Positions 1 to 9,030 of a DNA stretch of 64,000 nucleotides are shown piece after piece. Below the pieces are notes generated by a model. The model saw nothing but the letters and a program-made list of their open reading frames with translations. It was not told the DNA's origin and made no database searches. The stretch's first letter is position 1. Every line of letters begins with the position of its first letter. Position numbers and translations under genes: made by a program. Source of the stretch: an uncultured Draconibacterium sp. (GTDB lineage Bacteria > Bacteroidota > Bacteroidia > Bacteroidales > Prolixibacteraceae); the NCBI RefSeq assembly GCF_963674925.1, contig NZ_OY771647.1, positions 1-64,000 on the forward strand. The letters are read 5' to 3'.

Positions 1-1598
1 TCGTGGTAATCCGGCACCGGTTGAAATAAATATGGCTTCAAAACCATCTTCTTTCAGATCTTCCACGTTAGCGATTTTCCTACGATTACGTTTTTCTCAA
101 TTTTAACACCCATTTTTTTGATGGAATCAATTTCTTCGCGCACGATTTGTTTGGGTAAGCGAAACTCAGGAATACCATACATCAACACTCCGCCGGGCGT
201 GTGAAGTGCCTCGAAAACAACCACTTCGTGACCCTTTTTTGCCAGTTCGCCTGCACAGGCAATTCCGGCAGGTCCGGCACCAATTACAGCCACTTTCCTA
301 CCCGAGTTATGTTGCGGAAGTTCTTCTTCAAAGTTATTTTCACGTGCATAATCGGCAATAAAACGTTCCAAACGACCTATAGCCACTGGTTCATCCTTTT
401 TACCGCGAACACAAATCGCTTCGCACTGGTTTTCCTGCGGGCACACCCGACCACAAACTGCTGGCAGACTATTATATGATTTTATGCTTTTGTAGGCTTC
501 CTGAAAATCTCCTTGTGCAATATGACCGATAAACTCAGGGATATGCACATTTACCGGGCAACCGCTTACACACGAAGGTCGTTTACACTGAATGCAACGT
601 TTGGCTTCGTTCATCGCCTCTTCCACTGAATAACCCATTGCCACCTCGCCAAACGATTTACTTCGTTCAACCGGGTCAAGCTCCGGCATTGGCGTTCTTA
701 GCGGCTGCATATTAAACTTCCCCTTCATTTGGGGAGCAATTGGCGTTGCAGGCTTTGCTGCTTTGTTATTTTCTCCCGATAAGCCAATTCGGCAGTGATG
801 CCCCTTTTCCTGCTCCTTGTACATTCCCTGGCGACTGGTAATTTCATCGAAATCCACCTCGTAACCATTAAAATCGGGACCGTCAACGCATGCAAATTTT
901 GTTTTTCCGGCAATGGAAACACGGCAACCGCCACACATTCCGGTACCATCTACCATCAAAGGATTAAGCGAAACCGATATCGGAATATTAAACGGTTTTA
1001 CTACATTAACCATCGCTTTCATCATCGGAATAGGACCAATCGCAATGATTTCATCGTAATGATTTCCTTCTTCCAATAATTTCTGAACGATGTTGGTAAC
1101 GAAGCCCTTTGTTCCGAGACTTCCATCATCGGTGGCTACGAATACGTTCTTCGCCTGGTTAGAGAATTCTTCCTGTAGAATTACAAATTCGGCACTTCGG
1201 CCACCTAAAACAACATCAATTTCGGCATCATTTCCGGCATGCATTTTAATTTGAGGATACAAAGGAGCTGCTCCAACACCTCCGCCGATACCAAGCACTT
1301 TTTTCGGTTTATGATCGACACAAGGCAAACCAAGCGGGCCGGCAACATCAGAAATATAATCTCCCACGTTTTTTTGCTGAAGTAACTGTGTTGAGTGCCC
1401 CACAACCTGGTAAATCATTGTTACCGACTGCTCCTCGCGGTTATAATCGGCAATCGTAAGCGGGATACGCTCGCCACCCTTTTCAACAATAATGATAATG
1501 AATTGTCCGGGTTGGCATTTCCTGGCCACGTAAGGCGCTTCTACAACGATTTCCTCAACGGCAGGATTCAGGATTCTTTTTCGTAATATTTTATGCAT
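1..1598 (-). CDS. Fused ferredoxin:NADP-type reductase / NADPH-dependent glutamate synthase-like protein; frameshifted and cut by the window edge
   Basis: The N-terminal part (about residues 1-280) resembles DHODB electron-transfer / SudB-NfnA subunits. It has an FAD/NAD reductase fold with a GIGGGVGAAP nucleotide loop near residue 105 and a Cys cluster CGGC...C near 225-240. The C-terminal part is GltA/SudA-like, with a CxxC/CxxxC iron-sulfur motif near 340 and an FAD loop GAGPAG. Such fusions move electrons between NAD(P)H, flavins and ferredoxin in the cytoplasm. The frame stops at 54-56, but the +1 frame continues cleanly from about position 70 to the window edge (residues VEDLKEDGF, then AIFISTGAGLP), so one base seems to be missing near 66-70. 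I chose the ATG at 1598; an in-frame TTG at 1670 lies inside the promoter. The family assignment is solid; physiological electron partners are unknown. Confidence 0.85.
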
Positions 1599-1642
1599 AA
1601 TTTTCTCAGTCAAGGTTGGCTGTCTGTTTTTTGATTTTCGTG

Positions 1643-1670
1643 CAAAATTAACCGGAAGTTCAATCACCAA
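1643..1670 (-). promoter_or_regulatory. Bacteroidota promoter of the fused reductase gene
   Basis: On the minus strand TTG (1670-1668) is followed after 17 bases by TAATTTTG (1650-1643), an exact match to the TAnnTTTG -7 element. The predicted start of transcription falls near 1636, about 38 bases before the ATG at 1598. This argues against the upstream TTG start codon. Confidence 0.65.
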
Positions 1671-1711
1671 TACAAACTTTTGATATTCTTAGTGAGATTT
1701 AACGGTTTCAA

Positions 1712-1739
1712 CAAAAAAGGAGCCCGAAAAGGCTCCTTT
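1712..1739 (-). terminator. Rho-independent terminator after aspS
   Basis: A perfect 9-base stem, 1716-1724 with 1731-1739, and a 6-base loop. On the minus strand it is followed by a run of T, as expected for a terminator of the gene ending at 1763. It lies about 24 bases past that stop codon. Confidence 0.8.
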
Positions 1740-1762
1740 AAATAAATTGTATGTGGTAGAAA

Positions 1763-3520
1763 TTACTTCTTTTCTTTTAAATCCAGTTTCAGATTTAATT
1801 CTTCTAACTGAGCTTCGGCAACTGCCGATGGCGAATCGATCATTACATCGCGGCCCGCATTGTTTTTCGGGAACGCAATAACGTCGCGAATCGTATCCAA
1901 TCCGGCGAATAACGAAACCAGACGATCGAAACCAAACGCAATTCCGGCATGTGGCGGCGCACCATATTTAAAGGCTTTCATCAGGAAGCCAAATTGTGCT
2001 TCAGCCTCTTCTTTTGTAAAACCAAGCAGGCTGAACATTTTCGATTGCAATTCCGAATCGAAGATACGTACCGAACCACCGCCAATTTCAACACCGTTAA
2101 TAACAAGATCGTAGGCATTGGCACGTACTTTACCCGGATCGGTATCCATTAGTTCAATATCCTCAGGTTTTGGAGAAGTGAAGGGGTGGTGCATCGCGTA
2201 AAAACGTTTTGATTCTTCGTCCCATTCCAACAACGGGAAGTCGACAACCCACAAAGGTTTAAATACATTTTTGTCGCGCAGGCCAAGTTGTTTACCCATT
2301 TCCAGGCGCAACTCGCCAAGTGCATCCAACATGTGTTTTTTGTCGCCGCTCATTACCAGGATCAGATCCCCGGCTTCGGCTCCTGTTTTTTCTGCCCAGA
2401 CTTTCAGGTCTTCCTGCGAGTAAAATTTATCTACCGACGATTTGAATGAACCGTCTTCGTTACATTTCACATAAACCAAACCTTTGGCACCAATTTGCGG
2501 GCGTTTCACCCAGTTCGTAAGACCGTCGAGTTGTTTACGTGTATATTCAGCACATCCTTTGGCACAAATGGCACCAATGTATTCTGCCGAGTCGAACACC
2601 ACAAAATCTTTTCCTTTTACGGTTTCGGTAATATCGTTGATCAGCATTTCGAAACGGGTATCGGGTTTGTCCGATCCGTATTTCTCCATCGCTTCAGCAT
2701 AAGGCATCCACGGGAATTCATCTACCTCAACGTTCAGTGTTTCTTTGAACATGTGGCGGGTTAATCCTTCAAACATTTCCAGCACATCTTTCTGCTCCAC
2801 AAACGACATCTCGCAGTCGATTTGTGTAAACTCCGGCTGACGGTCAGCACGCAGGTCTTCGTCGCGGAAACATTTTACAATCTGGTAATAGCGGTCGAAA
2901 CCGGCAATCATCAATAGCTGCTTGAAGGTTTGCGGCGACTGAGGCAAGGCATAGAACTGGCCTTCGTTCATTCGCGATGGCACAATAAAATCGCGAGCTC
3001 CTTCAGGAGTCGATTTAATTAATACAGGCGTTTCAGTTTCGATAAAATCTTTTGAGTTCAGGTAATTACGAACGGCATGAGCCATTTTCGAGCGTAACAC
3101 CAGGTTTTCACGTACTACATCGCGGCGCAAATCGAGGTAACGGTATTTCATCCGCAAATCGTCGCCACCATCGGTATCGTCCTGAATGGTAAACGGCGGA
3201 AGTTCTGCCGGGCTTAACACTTTAATTTCCGACAAAGCGATTTCCACTTCACCTGTTGGTATATTTTTGTTTTTGCTCTGACGCTCACGAACCGTTCCCG
3301 TTGCCTGGATTACAAATTCGCGTCCCAGTTCCTCAATTGCATCGGCAACCGCTTTATCAGTATTCTCGTCAACCACCAGCTGTGTTATGCCGTAACGGTC
3401 GCGTAAGTCTACAAAAGTCATGGCTCCCAGGTCGCGGACGCGTTGCACCCAACCGGCCAGAGTTACTTCATTTCCTGCATTCTCAATTCGAAGTTCGCCA
3501 CAAGTATGTGTTCTGTACAT
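1763..3520 (-). CDS. aspS: Aspartyl-tRNA synthetase
   Basis: Class II aminoacyl-tRNA synthetase that charges tRNA-Asp (or tRNA-Asn too, in organisms that use transamidation) in the cytoplasm. At 585 residues it has the usual bacterial length with the GAD insertion domain. Visible features are the N-terminal OB-fold anticodon domain (about 1-110), the QSPQTFKQ segment, motif 2 (FRDEDLRADRQPEFTQ) and motif 3 (GIAFGFDRL) near the C-terminus. The ATG at 3520 starts the conserved MYRTHTCGEL. The gene is monocistronic on the minus strand, ending at a clear terminator. Confidence 0.97.
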   Translation of the reverse strand: MYRTHTCGELRIENAGNEVTLAGWVQRVRDLGAMTFVDLRDRYGITQLVVDENTDKAVADAIEELGREFVIQATGTVRERQSKNKNIPTGEVEIALSEIKVLSPAELPPFTIQDDTDGGDDLRMKYRYLDLRRDVVRENLVLRSKMAHAVRNYLNSKDFIETETPVLIKSTPEGARDFIVPSRMNEGQFYALPQSPQTFKQLLMIAGFDRYYQIVKCFRDEDLRADRQPEFTQIDCEMSFVEQKDVLEMFEGLTRHMFKETLNVEVDEFPWMPYAEAMEKYGSDKPDTRFEMLINDITETVKGKDFVVFDSAEYIGAICAKGCAEYTRKQLDGLTNWVKRPQIGAKGLVYVKCNEDGSFKSSVDKFYSQEDLKVWAEKTGAEAGDLILVMSGDKKHMLDALGELRLEMGKQLGLRDKNVFKPLWVVDFPLLEWDEESKRFYAMHHPFTSPKPEDIELMDTDPGKVRANAYDLVINGVEIGGGSVRIFDSELQSKMFSLLGFTKEEAEAQFGFLMKAFKYGAPPHAGIAFGFDRLVSLFAGLDTIRDVIAFPKNNAGRDVMIDSPSAVAEAQLEELNLKLDLKEKK

Positions 3521-3859
3521 GATATCTTTCTTTTATTTAATGTCTGCAACAAAAGCCCAACTTCGGCGTTATGCTTGCCCGAAAAATACTCGATTACATC
3601 AGTAAACTCCGTTTTTTCGGTCTTCGCAAGCCTTGAATTTGCCCTTTTCTTATCAGACACTTACGTTTTCTTGCAATATTATTCAGGGTGCGAAAATAAT
3701 GATATTTTGGCAATTATATCTGACATTTAGTACTGTTATTGGAGTTAAGAGGTTTTAATTAGGAGAATATTTCGTTTTGATTCATTTTCATTAGGTGGTT
3801 CGCAAAACGGTGTCATTTTTTGTGGAATGAAATTTGAATAATCCTGAAAAAACAACACT

Positions 3860-4147
3860 ATGAAAACCTTAGCTTCAATCGTAATCCTGTTTCTGTTCTC
3901 GTCATGTTCCACATTCTATTTCGTTCCGTCCAGTGAGGATTCCCCATCTTCAAAACGTTCAGTTTATGGATCGTTAATTTTAAGCGAAAAGAGCAATGTA
4001 ATAGTTAGGCATGGTTCACACCGGGATAATCGCATAAGTTACTTTTTCGAACCAGGTAGTCCATACATTGGGATAATGTACTCTACTAATCCCAGCTATA
4101 ATTCTTCATCTGTTAAAATAGACACTGAATGTATGACTGACAGATAA
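3860..4147 (+). CDS. Small predicted lipoprotein, unknown function
   Basis: A 95-residue protein with a short basic start, a hydrophobic segment and a lipobox-like FSSC with the lipid-acceptor Cys at residue 16, so it is probably anchored in the membrane facing the periplasm. The rest (PSSEDSPSSKRSVYG, then a beta-rich stretch) matches no family I recognise. It starts with ATG and stands alone between aspS and tadA. The signal peptide makes it credible as a gene, but with no family support it could be species-specific. Confidence 0.55.
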   Translation: MKTLASIVILFLFSSCSTFYFVPSSEDSPSSKRSVYGSLILSEKSNVIVRHGSHRDNRISYFFEPGSPYIGIMYSTNPSYNSSSVKIDTECMTDR

Positions 4148-4257
4148 AATTGAATGGATAGCACAACCAATATATCCAAAAAAATAACACAAAGTTCCTC
4201 CACGCACACACGAAGTACCATAAAGATTTATTTACTTCGCAGTAATATTTCTTGATT

Positions 4258-4704
4258 ATGATTGAACCGTTTAACGACGAATATTTTATGAAAAAAGCCT
4301 TTGCAGAAGCTGTTCAGGCTTTTGACGAAGGCGAAATTCCGGTTGGAGCCGTGGTGGTATCAAAAGGAAAGATAATTGCACGCGCCCACAACCTAACCGA
4401 AACATTGAATGATGTAACCGCGCATGCCGAGATGCAGGCCATTACTGCAGCAGCTAACTTATTGGGCGGAAAATACCTGAATGACTGCACGCTTTATGTA
4501 ACACTGGAGCCTTGTGTAATGTGTGCCGGAGCATTGGGTTGGTCGCAAATTGGCAAAATCGTTTATGGCGCCTCCGACGAAAAACGTGGTTTTAAAAAGT
4601 TTGCAGCCAAAGCACTTCACCCCAAAACAGAAATTGTTGGCGGTATTTTTGAAACCGAATGTGCAGAATTATTGCAGGAGTTTTTTCAGAAGAAAAGGAA
4701 ATAA
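4258..4704 (+). CDS. tadA: tRNA-specific adenosine deaminase / nucleoside deaminase
   Basis: Zinc-dependent deaminase of the cytidine deaminase superfamily. TadA converts A34 to inosine in tRNA-Arg(ACG), while paralogues act on guanine or cytosine. The HAEM motif (His ligand and catalytic Glu) and the PCVMC pair of Cys zinc ligands are intact. At 149 residues the length is typical. The ATG at 4258 starts MIEPFNDEYFMKKAF, which fits the family; an in-frame TTG two codons upstream is less likely. The family is certain; tRNA as substrate is likely but not proven by sequence alone. Confidence 0.85.
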   Translation: MIEPFNDEYFMKKAFAEAVQAFDEGEIPVGAVVVSKGKIIARAHNLTETLNDVTAHAEMQAITAAANLLGGKYLNDCTLYVTLEPCVMCAGALGWSQIGKIVYGASDEKRGFKKFAAKALHPKTEIVGGIFETECAELLQEFFQKKRK

Positions 4705-4871
4705 AAAACTTCAGTTAATACGATCAACAACATCTTTTAGAAACCACCTCACCCTGCACAGCCGGGTACTCCTCATGACAGAAGGAGAAAATTCGAATCA
4801 AGCCTCGTTCTCAATTTTTTGAGTTCCCCGAATAATTTTAAACTGCCATCTTTTCATCACAATATTTTTGC

Positions 4872-4879
4872 TAAGTTTG
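4872..4879 (+). promoter_or_regulatory. Possible -7 promoter element before the NagX-like gene
   Basis: TAAGTTTG fits TAnnTTTG and lies 67 bases before the ATG at 4946. No good TTG is seen at the -33 distance, so support is limited. The 4705-4945 gap otherwise shows nothing recognisable. Confidence 0.35.
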
Positions 4880-4945
4880 ACTTTCTAATATTTTTAAAAA
4901 CAATTTTGAGTCTATTAGAATATTTTACTAAACCAAATAAACAAA

Positions 4946-6040
4946 ATGGCTGAATTTAAAAGACTTATTTCGCTTGACGCCTTCCGTGGATTTACAATTG
5001 CCGCAATGATCATGGTTAACAATCCGGCTACCTGGGGCCACATTTATCCGCCGCTGGAACACGCCAGCTGGAACGGATTAACACCAACCGACCTGATATT
5101 TCCCTTTTTCATATTTATCGTTGGAGTATCGATTGCATTGGCCTATACCAAACGTTTGAACGCCGGTGTTGCCAAAGGCCCGATGTACCGAAAAATCGTA
5201 TTTCGCTCACTAAAAATATTTGCGGTTGGTATTTTACTTTGGTTATTCCCCAGCTTTAGTTTTGAAGATGTGCGGATTGCCGGCGTTCTTCAACGAATTG
5301 CCATTGTATTTTTAGCCTGTGCCTTTTTATTCCTGAACTCGAAATGGAAAACTCAGGCCATTGTTGCCGGAGCTTTGCTGGTAATTTACTGGCTGGTGAT
5401 GCTATTTATACCAACACCCGGTTACGGCAAAGTAATGTTGGAACCCGGTGCCAATATTGCTGCCTGGATCGACAGTAAATTTCTGCCCGGTTACTTATGG
5501 CAGGAAACCTGGGATCCGGAAGGATTGCTCAGTACTCTTCCGGCTATTGCAACCGGAATTACCGGAATGCTGGCAGGTCATTTGGTGCTGAGCAAACTAC
5601 CTGCTGAGCGAAAAGTCATCTACCTTTTCTCCTTCTCGTTTTTTGCTTTTATAATCGGCTTTTTCTGGAATTACATTTTCCCAATTAATAAAAACATCTG
5701 GACCAGTTCGTTTGTGATGGTTACCTCGGGATTGGCCGGAATGGTATTGGCCACAAGCATCTTTTTTGTTGATATTCTGGGTCGAACCCGTTTTACAAAA
5801 CCGGGAATTATATTTGGATCGAATGCCATTGCCGTTTATGTTCTGGCTGATGTGTGGCGCCTGCCCTTTTACTCCTGGAAATTTGGCGGAAGCAGCTTAA
5901 ATAATCATTGGATGAGTATGTTTGAAAATGCCGGCTGGAGTTTGGAACTGGGCAGCTTTTTGTATGCCGCCCTGTTTATTGGCTTTAATTTTATTCCGGC
6001 ATGGATTCTTTATAAAAAGAAGATATTTATAAAATTATAA
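4946..6040 (+). CDS. NagX-like membrane acyltransferase (DUF5009 / HGSNAT family)
   Basis: A 364-residue polytopic inner-membrane protein with roughly ten hydrophobic segments. It starts with the family signature DAFRGFTIAAMIMVNNP, followed by DLIFPFFIFIVGVSIA, as in bacterial relatives of heparan-alpha-glucosaminide N-acetyltransferase. Members move acyl groups across the membrane or onto amino sugars and often sit near glycan degradation genes; no such partner is present here. The ATG at 4946 follows directly from the conserved N-terminus. Family is confident, substrate unknown. Confidence 0.85.
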   Translation: MAEFKRLISLDAFRGFTIAAMIMVNNPATWGHIYPPLEHASWNGLTPTDLIFPFFIFIVGVSIALAYTKRLNAGVAKGPMYRKIVFRSLKIFAVGILLWLFPSFSFEDVRIAGVLQRIAIVFLACAFLFLNSKWKTQAIVAGALLVIYWLVMLFIPTPGYGKVMLEPGANIAAWIDSKFLPGYLWQETWDPEGLLSTLPAIATGITGMLAGHLVLSKLPAERKVIYLFSFSFFAFIIGFFWNYIFPINKNIWTSSFVMVTSGLAGMVLATSIFFVDILGRTRFTKPGIIFGSNAIAVYVLADVWRLPFYSWKFGGSSLNNHWMSMFENAGWSLELGSFLYAALFIGFNFIPAWILYKKKIFIKL

Positions 6041-6124
6041 AATTTGAACGCGGATGACACTGATAAAAATGATTTTCACAGCGATTTATCAACGATTATC
6101 TTCTCAATCAACGTCACCGGCGTT

Positions 6125-7360
6125 CTAATCCTCTACAATCGAAAATCCCACCTGGTTGAGATCTTCCCAGAAACCCGGGTACGATTTGGTAACCACCATC
6201 GGATCATCAATCTGCATGTTGTACCCGGCCAAAGCCATTGGGGCAAATGCCAGTGCCATCCGATGATCGTGATAAGTTCTTATTATTGGATTTTCTTCCT
6301 GTTGCTCCATATCAACGCTTCCATCCCAGGCCAATTCTCCGTGTTCAGGTTCGGTGATAGGAATACCAAACTTCGCCAGTTCGTTTTGTAACGCGGCAAT
6401 CCGATCGGTTTCTTTAATCTTCAACGTTTTTAAACCTGAAAAGTGAAACGGAATATTTTTAGCCACACACAAACACGCCATGGTTTGCGCCACATCAGGG
6501 TTTTCAATAAAATCAAGTACCAGTTTCTCAGGCTGTCGGTTTTTGCTTTTTGTTAACAAAACCCCCTCAGTTTTTTGTATTGAAGTAACACCAAACTGCT
6601 CAAACCACGAGGCAATATTAACGTCGCCCTGCAAACTATCAAGTAAAAGATTCTCCAACAAAATTTCGCCATTGTCAACCAGCGCCATAATCTGGTACCA
6701 GTACGAAGCTCCCGACCAGTCGGCCTCGCAGGTAAAATCGAGGGCAAAATATTTTTGCTCCGGCACAAAAATCTCGTTATCGTCCCAGCGGTACTGAATG
6801 CCAAATTTTGCCATCAGTTCCAGCGTAAGCTTTATGTACGAGCGCGATGTGATATTGCCTTTCAGCTTTAAGGTCAGTCCGTTTTCAATGGTTGGAGCAA
6901 TTAGCAAAAGTGCAGAAATATACTGACTTGACACACTTCCATCCAACTCAATGGTTTGCCCTTTTAAATGCGAACCTAAAATTTTCAGTGGCGGACAGCC
7001 TTCATTGCCCAGGTATTTAATTTGTGCTCCCAGTTGGGTTAGCGCATCTACCAAAATTGCAATGGGACGTTGCTGCATGCGCTCCGATCCGGTAATCTCC
7101 CACTCGCCAACAATTTTTGCCAGAAAAGCGGTAAGAAATCGCATGGCTGTACCGGCATGTCCGATATCGAATTTATTGCTGTTGGAGAACAATGCTGCCG
7201 TCAGAACTTTTGTATCGTCGCTGTTCGACAGATTTCGAATCGGATACGGACTGTAACTCAAAGCATTTATGATGAGTGCCCGGTTACTGATACTTTTTGA
7301 TGCCGGAAGATTAATGGTTCCCTTAATTTCTTTTATGTCGGTTTTTACCTGGTAGATCAT
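6125..7360 (-). CDS. aroA: 3-phosphoshikimate 1-carboxyvinyltransferase (EPSP synthase)
   Basis: Joins shikimate-3-phosphate and PEP in the shikimate pathway. The N-terminus carries the substrate-binding LPASKSISNRALI. The HAGTAMRFLTAF segment is the usual NAGTAxR loop with N replaced by H, a variant seen in Bacteroidota. ETDRI and DHRMALA are near the C-terminus. At 411 residues it is slightly shorter than the E. coli enzyme. It follows aroB by 36 bases on the same strand, so the two are probably co-transcribed. Confidence 0.95.
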   Translation of the reverse strand: MIYQVKTDIKEIKGTINLPASKSISNRALIINALSYSPYPIRNLSNSDDTKVLTAALFSNSNKFDIGHAGTAMRFLTAFLAKIVGEWEITGSERMQQRPIAILVDALTQLGAQIKYLGNEGCPPLKILGSHLKGQTIELDGSVSSQYISALLLIAPTIENGLTLKLKGNITSRSYIKLTLELMAKFGIQYRWDDNEIFVPEQKYFALDFTCEADWSGASYWYQIMALVDNGEILLENLLLDSLQGDVNIASWFEQFGVTSIQKTEGVLLTKSKNRQPEKLVLDFIENPDVAQTMACLCVAKNIPFHFSGLKTLKIKETDRIAALQNELAKFGIPITEPEHGELAWDGSVDMEQQEENPIIRTYHDHRMALAFAPMALAGYNMQIDDPMVVTKSYPGFWEDLNQVGFSIVED

Positions 7361-7396
7361 GTCAGAAGTAATAATGAGGTTAATTCGGTCTGTCGA

Positions 7397-8461
7397 TCAC
7401 AGACTTTTATAGAATTTAAGCGCTTCCAGAATCAGTTCTTTGCTGCAATTTTGGTTAATGGCAATTTCGCCAACTTTTGGAAGTAGTGTAAAATTAATTC
7501 GTCCCGATTCGTTCTTTTTGTCGTGCGTCATTAATTGATATAACGCTTCAAAATCTGATTCTTCAATTTCGAACTTACCGTAAATATCCAACATCCATTT
7601 GGTCAGCTCATTGCAATCGGTTTGCGGGAAACCACACCTATTTACCGACAAGAACAATTCGGCGATCATGGCATAAGCAACGGCATAACCATGCAGAATG
7701 GGCCGGTTTTGTTTCATGGCCAGACTTTCAAAAGCATGGCCCACCGTATGCCCGAAATTCAGTGCTTTACGAATGTTATTTTCAGTTAAGTCGTTGGCTA
7801 CAAAATATTCTTTCACATTCACCGAGTGGCGGATAATTTCCTGCAACAGATCGTAATCTATAGTATCAAAGTCAAAATCTTTAAGCTCGGCCAGGTGTTC
7901 CGTACTGTGAATCAATCCGTGTTTGATCATTTCGGCAAACCCCGAAATAAAATTGTTGCGATCGATTGTTTTCAGAAAATCAGTGTTAATAACAACGGCA
8001 ACCGGCTCTTTAAATACGCCAATTTCGTTTTTTAGACCGTTAAAATTAAACCCGGTTTTTCCACCCACCGATGCATCAACCTGCGAAAGCAAGGTTGTTG
8101 GCACGTTAAGAAAATCGATACCGCGTTTAAAAGTGCTGGCTGCAAAACCCGCCAAATCGGTAAGCATTCCTCCGCCAATATTAATCAACAGCGATTTGCG
8201 GTCGCCTTCGTTTTCCGACAAAAACTGCCAGATGGTTTCAACCGAGCCAATCTTTTTATTGCTCTCTCCGGCCGGAACCACCACTTTTTTAATGGCATTT
8301 TCGGCCAAAAAACTATTCAGTTTGGCTACCCAAAGTTTATCAACGGTTTCTTCGGTAGCCAGAAAAACCTTGCCCTTTGGATAGTTATCGATATAAGCCT
8401 GCAGTTCCTGTTCCAACTTTCGGCTGTAAATTATTTTAGAGTAAATCTTTGAATTTCCCAT
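7397..8461 (-). CDS. aroB: 3-dehydroquinate synthase
   Basis: Cyclises DAHP to 3-dehydroquinate using NAD and a divalent metal, the second step of the shikimate pathway. Visible are the NAD-binding GGGMLTDLAGFAAS, the NVPTTLLSQVDASVGGKTG active-site region, the metal-site EMIKHG, and FGHTVGHA. At 354 residues it has the normal length. It is the first gene of an aroB-aroA pair. Minus-strand sequence upstream carries TAACTTTA, a near match to the -7 element. Confidence 0.95.
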   Translation of the reverse strand: MGNSKIYSKIIYSRKLEQELQAYIDNYPKGKVFLATEETVDKLWVAKLNSFLAENAIKKVVVPAGESNKKIGSVETIWQFLSENEGDRKSLLINIGGGMLTDLAGFAASTFKRGIDFLNVPTTLLSQVDASVGGKTGFNFNGLKNEIGVFKEPVAVVINTDFLKTIDRNNFISGFAEMIKHGLIHSTEHLAELKDFDFDTIDYDLLQEIIRHSVNVKEYFVANDLTENNIRKALNFGHTVGHAFESLAMKQNRPILHGYAVAYAMIAELFLSVNRCGFPQTDCNELTKWMLDIYGKFEIEESDFEALYQLMTHDKKNESGRINFTLLPKVGEIAINQNCSKELILEALKFYKSL

Positions 8462-8558
8462 AAGTAGCTGCTAAATTGCGATAAAGTTACAATAAAAATG
8501 GCATTGCCTTTTTTTAAGAGTGCCCGCGGTAATAGTTTTAGATATTTAATAACGAACG

Positions 8559-9011
8559 ATGACAATAAAAAACACGGATAAGGTTTCGAAGATCAAAAAA
8601 ATATTCTTCCTGGTTTCCATACTAATTGCGTTGGGTATTCTGGCGTTGTTTTTGCTCGACCATGTTATGTATGCACTTGCCGGAGTGGGCGTTTTTTCCA
8701 TATGGTATCTTTATTTTCATGTGGCCGATTTTCAATACATCGAGTTTTCCGACGATGCAGACAAAATTATTCTTCGTTATTACAAAGTGATCAGTTTTAC
8801 CGGAAAAGCCTATAATTCCATTGAATTCCCCAAGTACCGCTTAAGAAAGGCGAACTTCGAGAGTTCATTTTTTGGTAAATTATCCGATTTAACTCTCGTA
8901 ATAAAAACCGATCGAGGAATTGCTGAATATCCGACGGTTAGTTTAGCCGGATTAACTATCGAAGACCGCGAACGTATTCAGGAGTCACTAAATTCAATCA
9001 TAAAAACCTAA
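8559..9011 (+). CDS. Small membrane protein, unknown function
   Basis: A 150-residue protein with a charged start, two hydrophobic segments at about residues 15-35 and 40-55, then a soluble domain of about 95 residues rich in beta strands, reminiscent of PH-like domains in small bacterial membrane proteins. No catalytic motif is visible. It ends 19 bases before dprA and probably shares a transcript with it. Nothing in the sequence ties it to DNA uptake; the link to dprA is positional only. Confidence 0.6.
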   Translation: MTIKNTDKVSKIKKIFFLVSILIALGILALFLLDHVMYALAGVGVFSIWYLYFHVADFQYIEFSDDADKIILRYYKVISFTGKAYNSIEFPKYRLRKANFESSFFGKLSDLTLVIKTDRGIAEYPTVSLAGLTIEDRERIQESLNSIIKT

Positions 9012-9030
9012 ACCTGAACTCCCTGCACTT

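Noticed and set aside
1599..1670. N-terminal extension of the fused reductase to a TTG at 1670
   Set aside because: The extension contains an exact promoter element (1643-1650) and is not part of the family's N-terminus.
3463..3660. Minus-strand 65-codon frame overlapping the start of aspS
   Set aside because: It overlaps the aspS coding start in another frame and has no protein features of a gene.
4705..4945. tRNA or other structured RNA
   Set aside because: No cloverleaf arms or T-loop sequence found here or in any other intergenic stretch of the window by eye.
6044..6391. Plus-strand frame after the NagX-like gene
   Set aside because: It is the antisense of the aroA 3' end, with no start signal and no family features.
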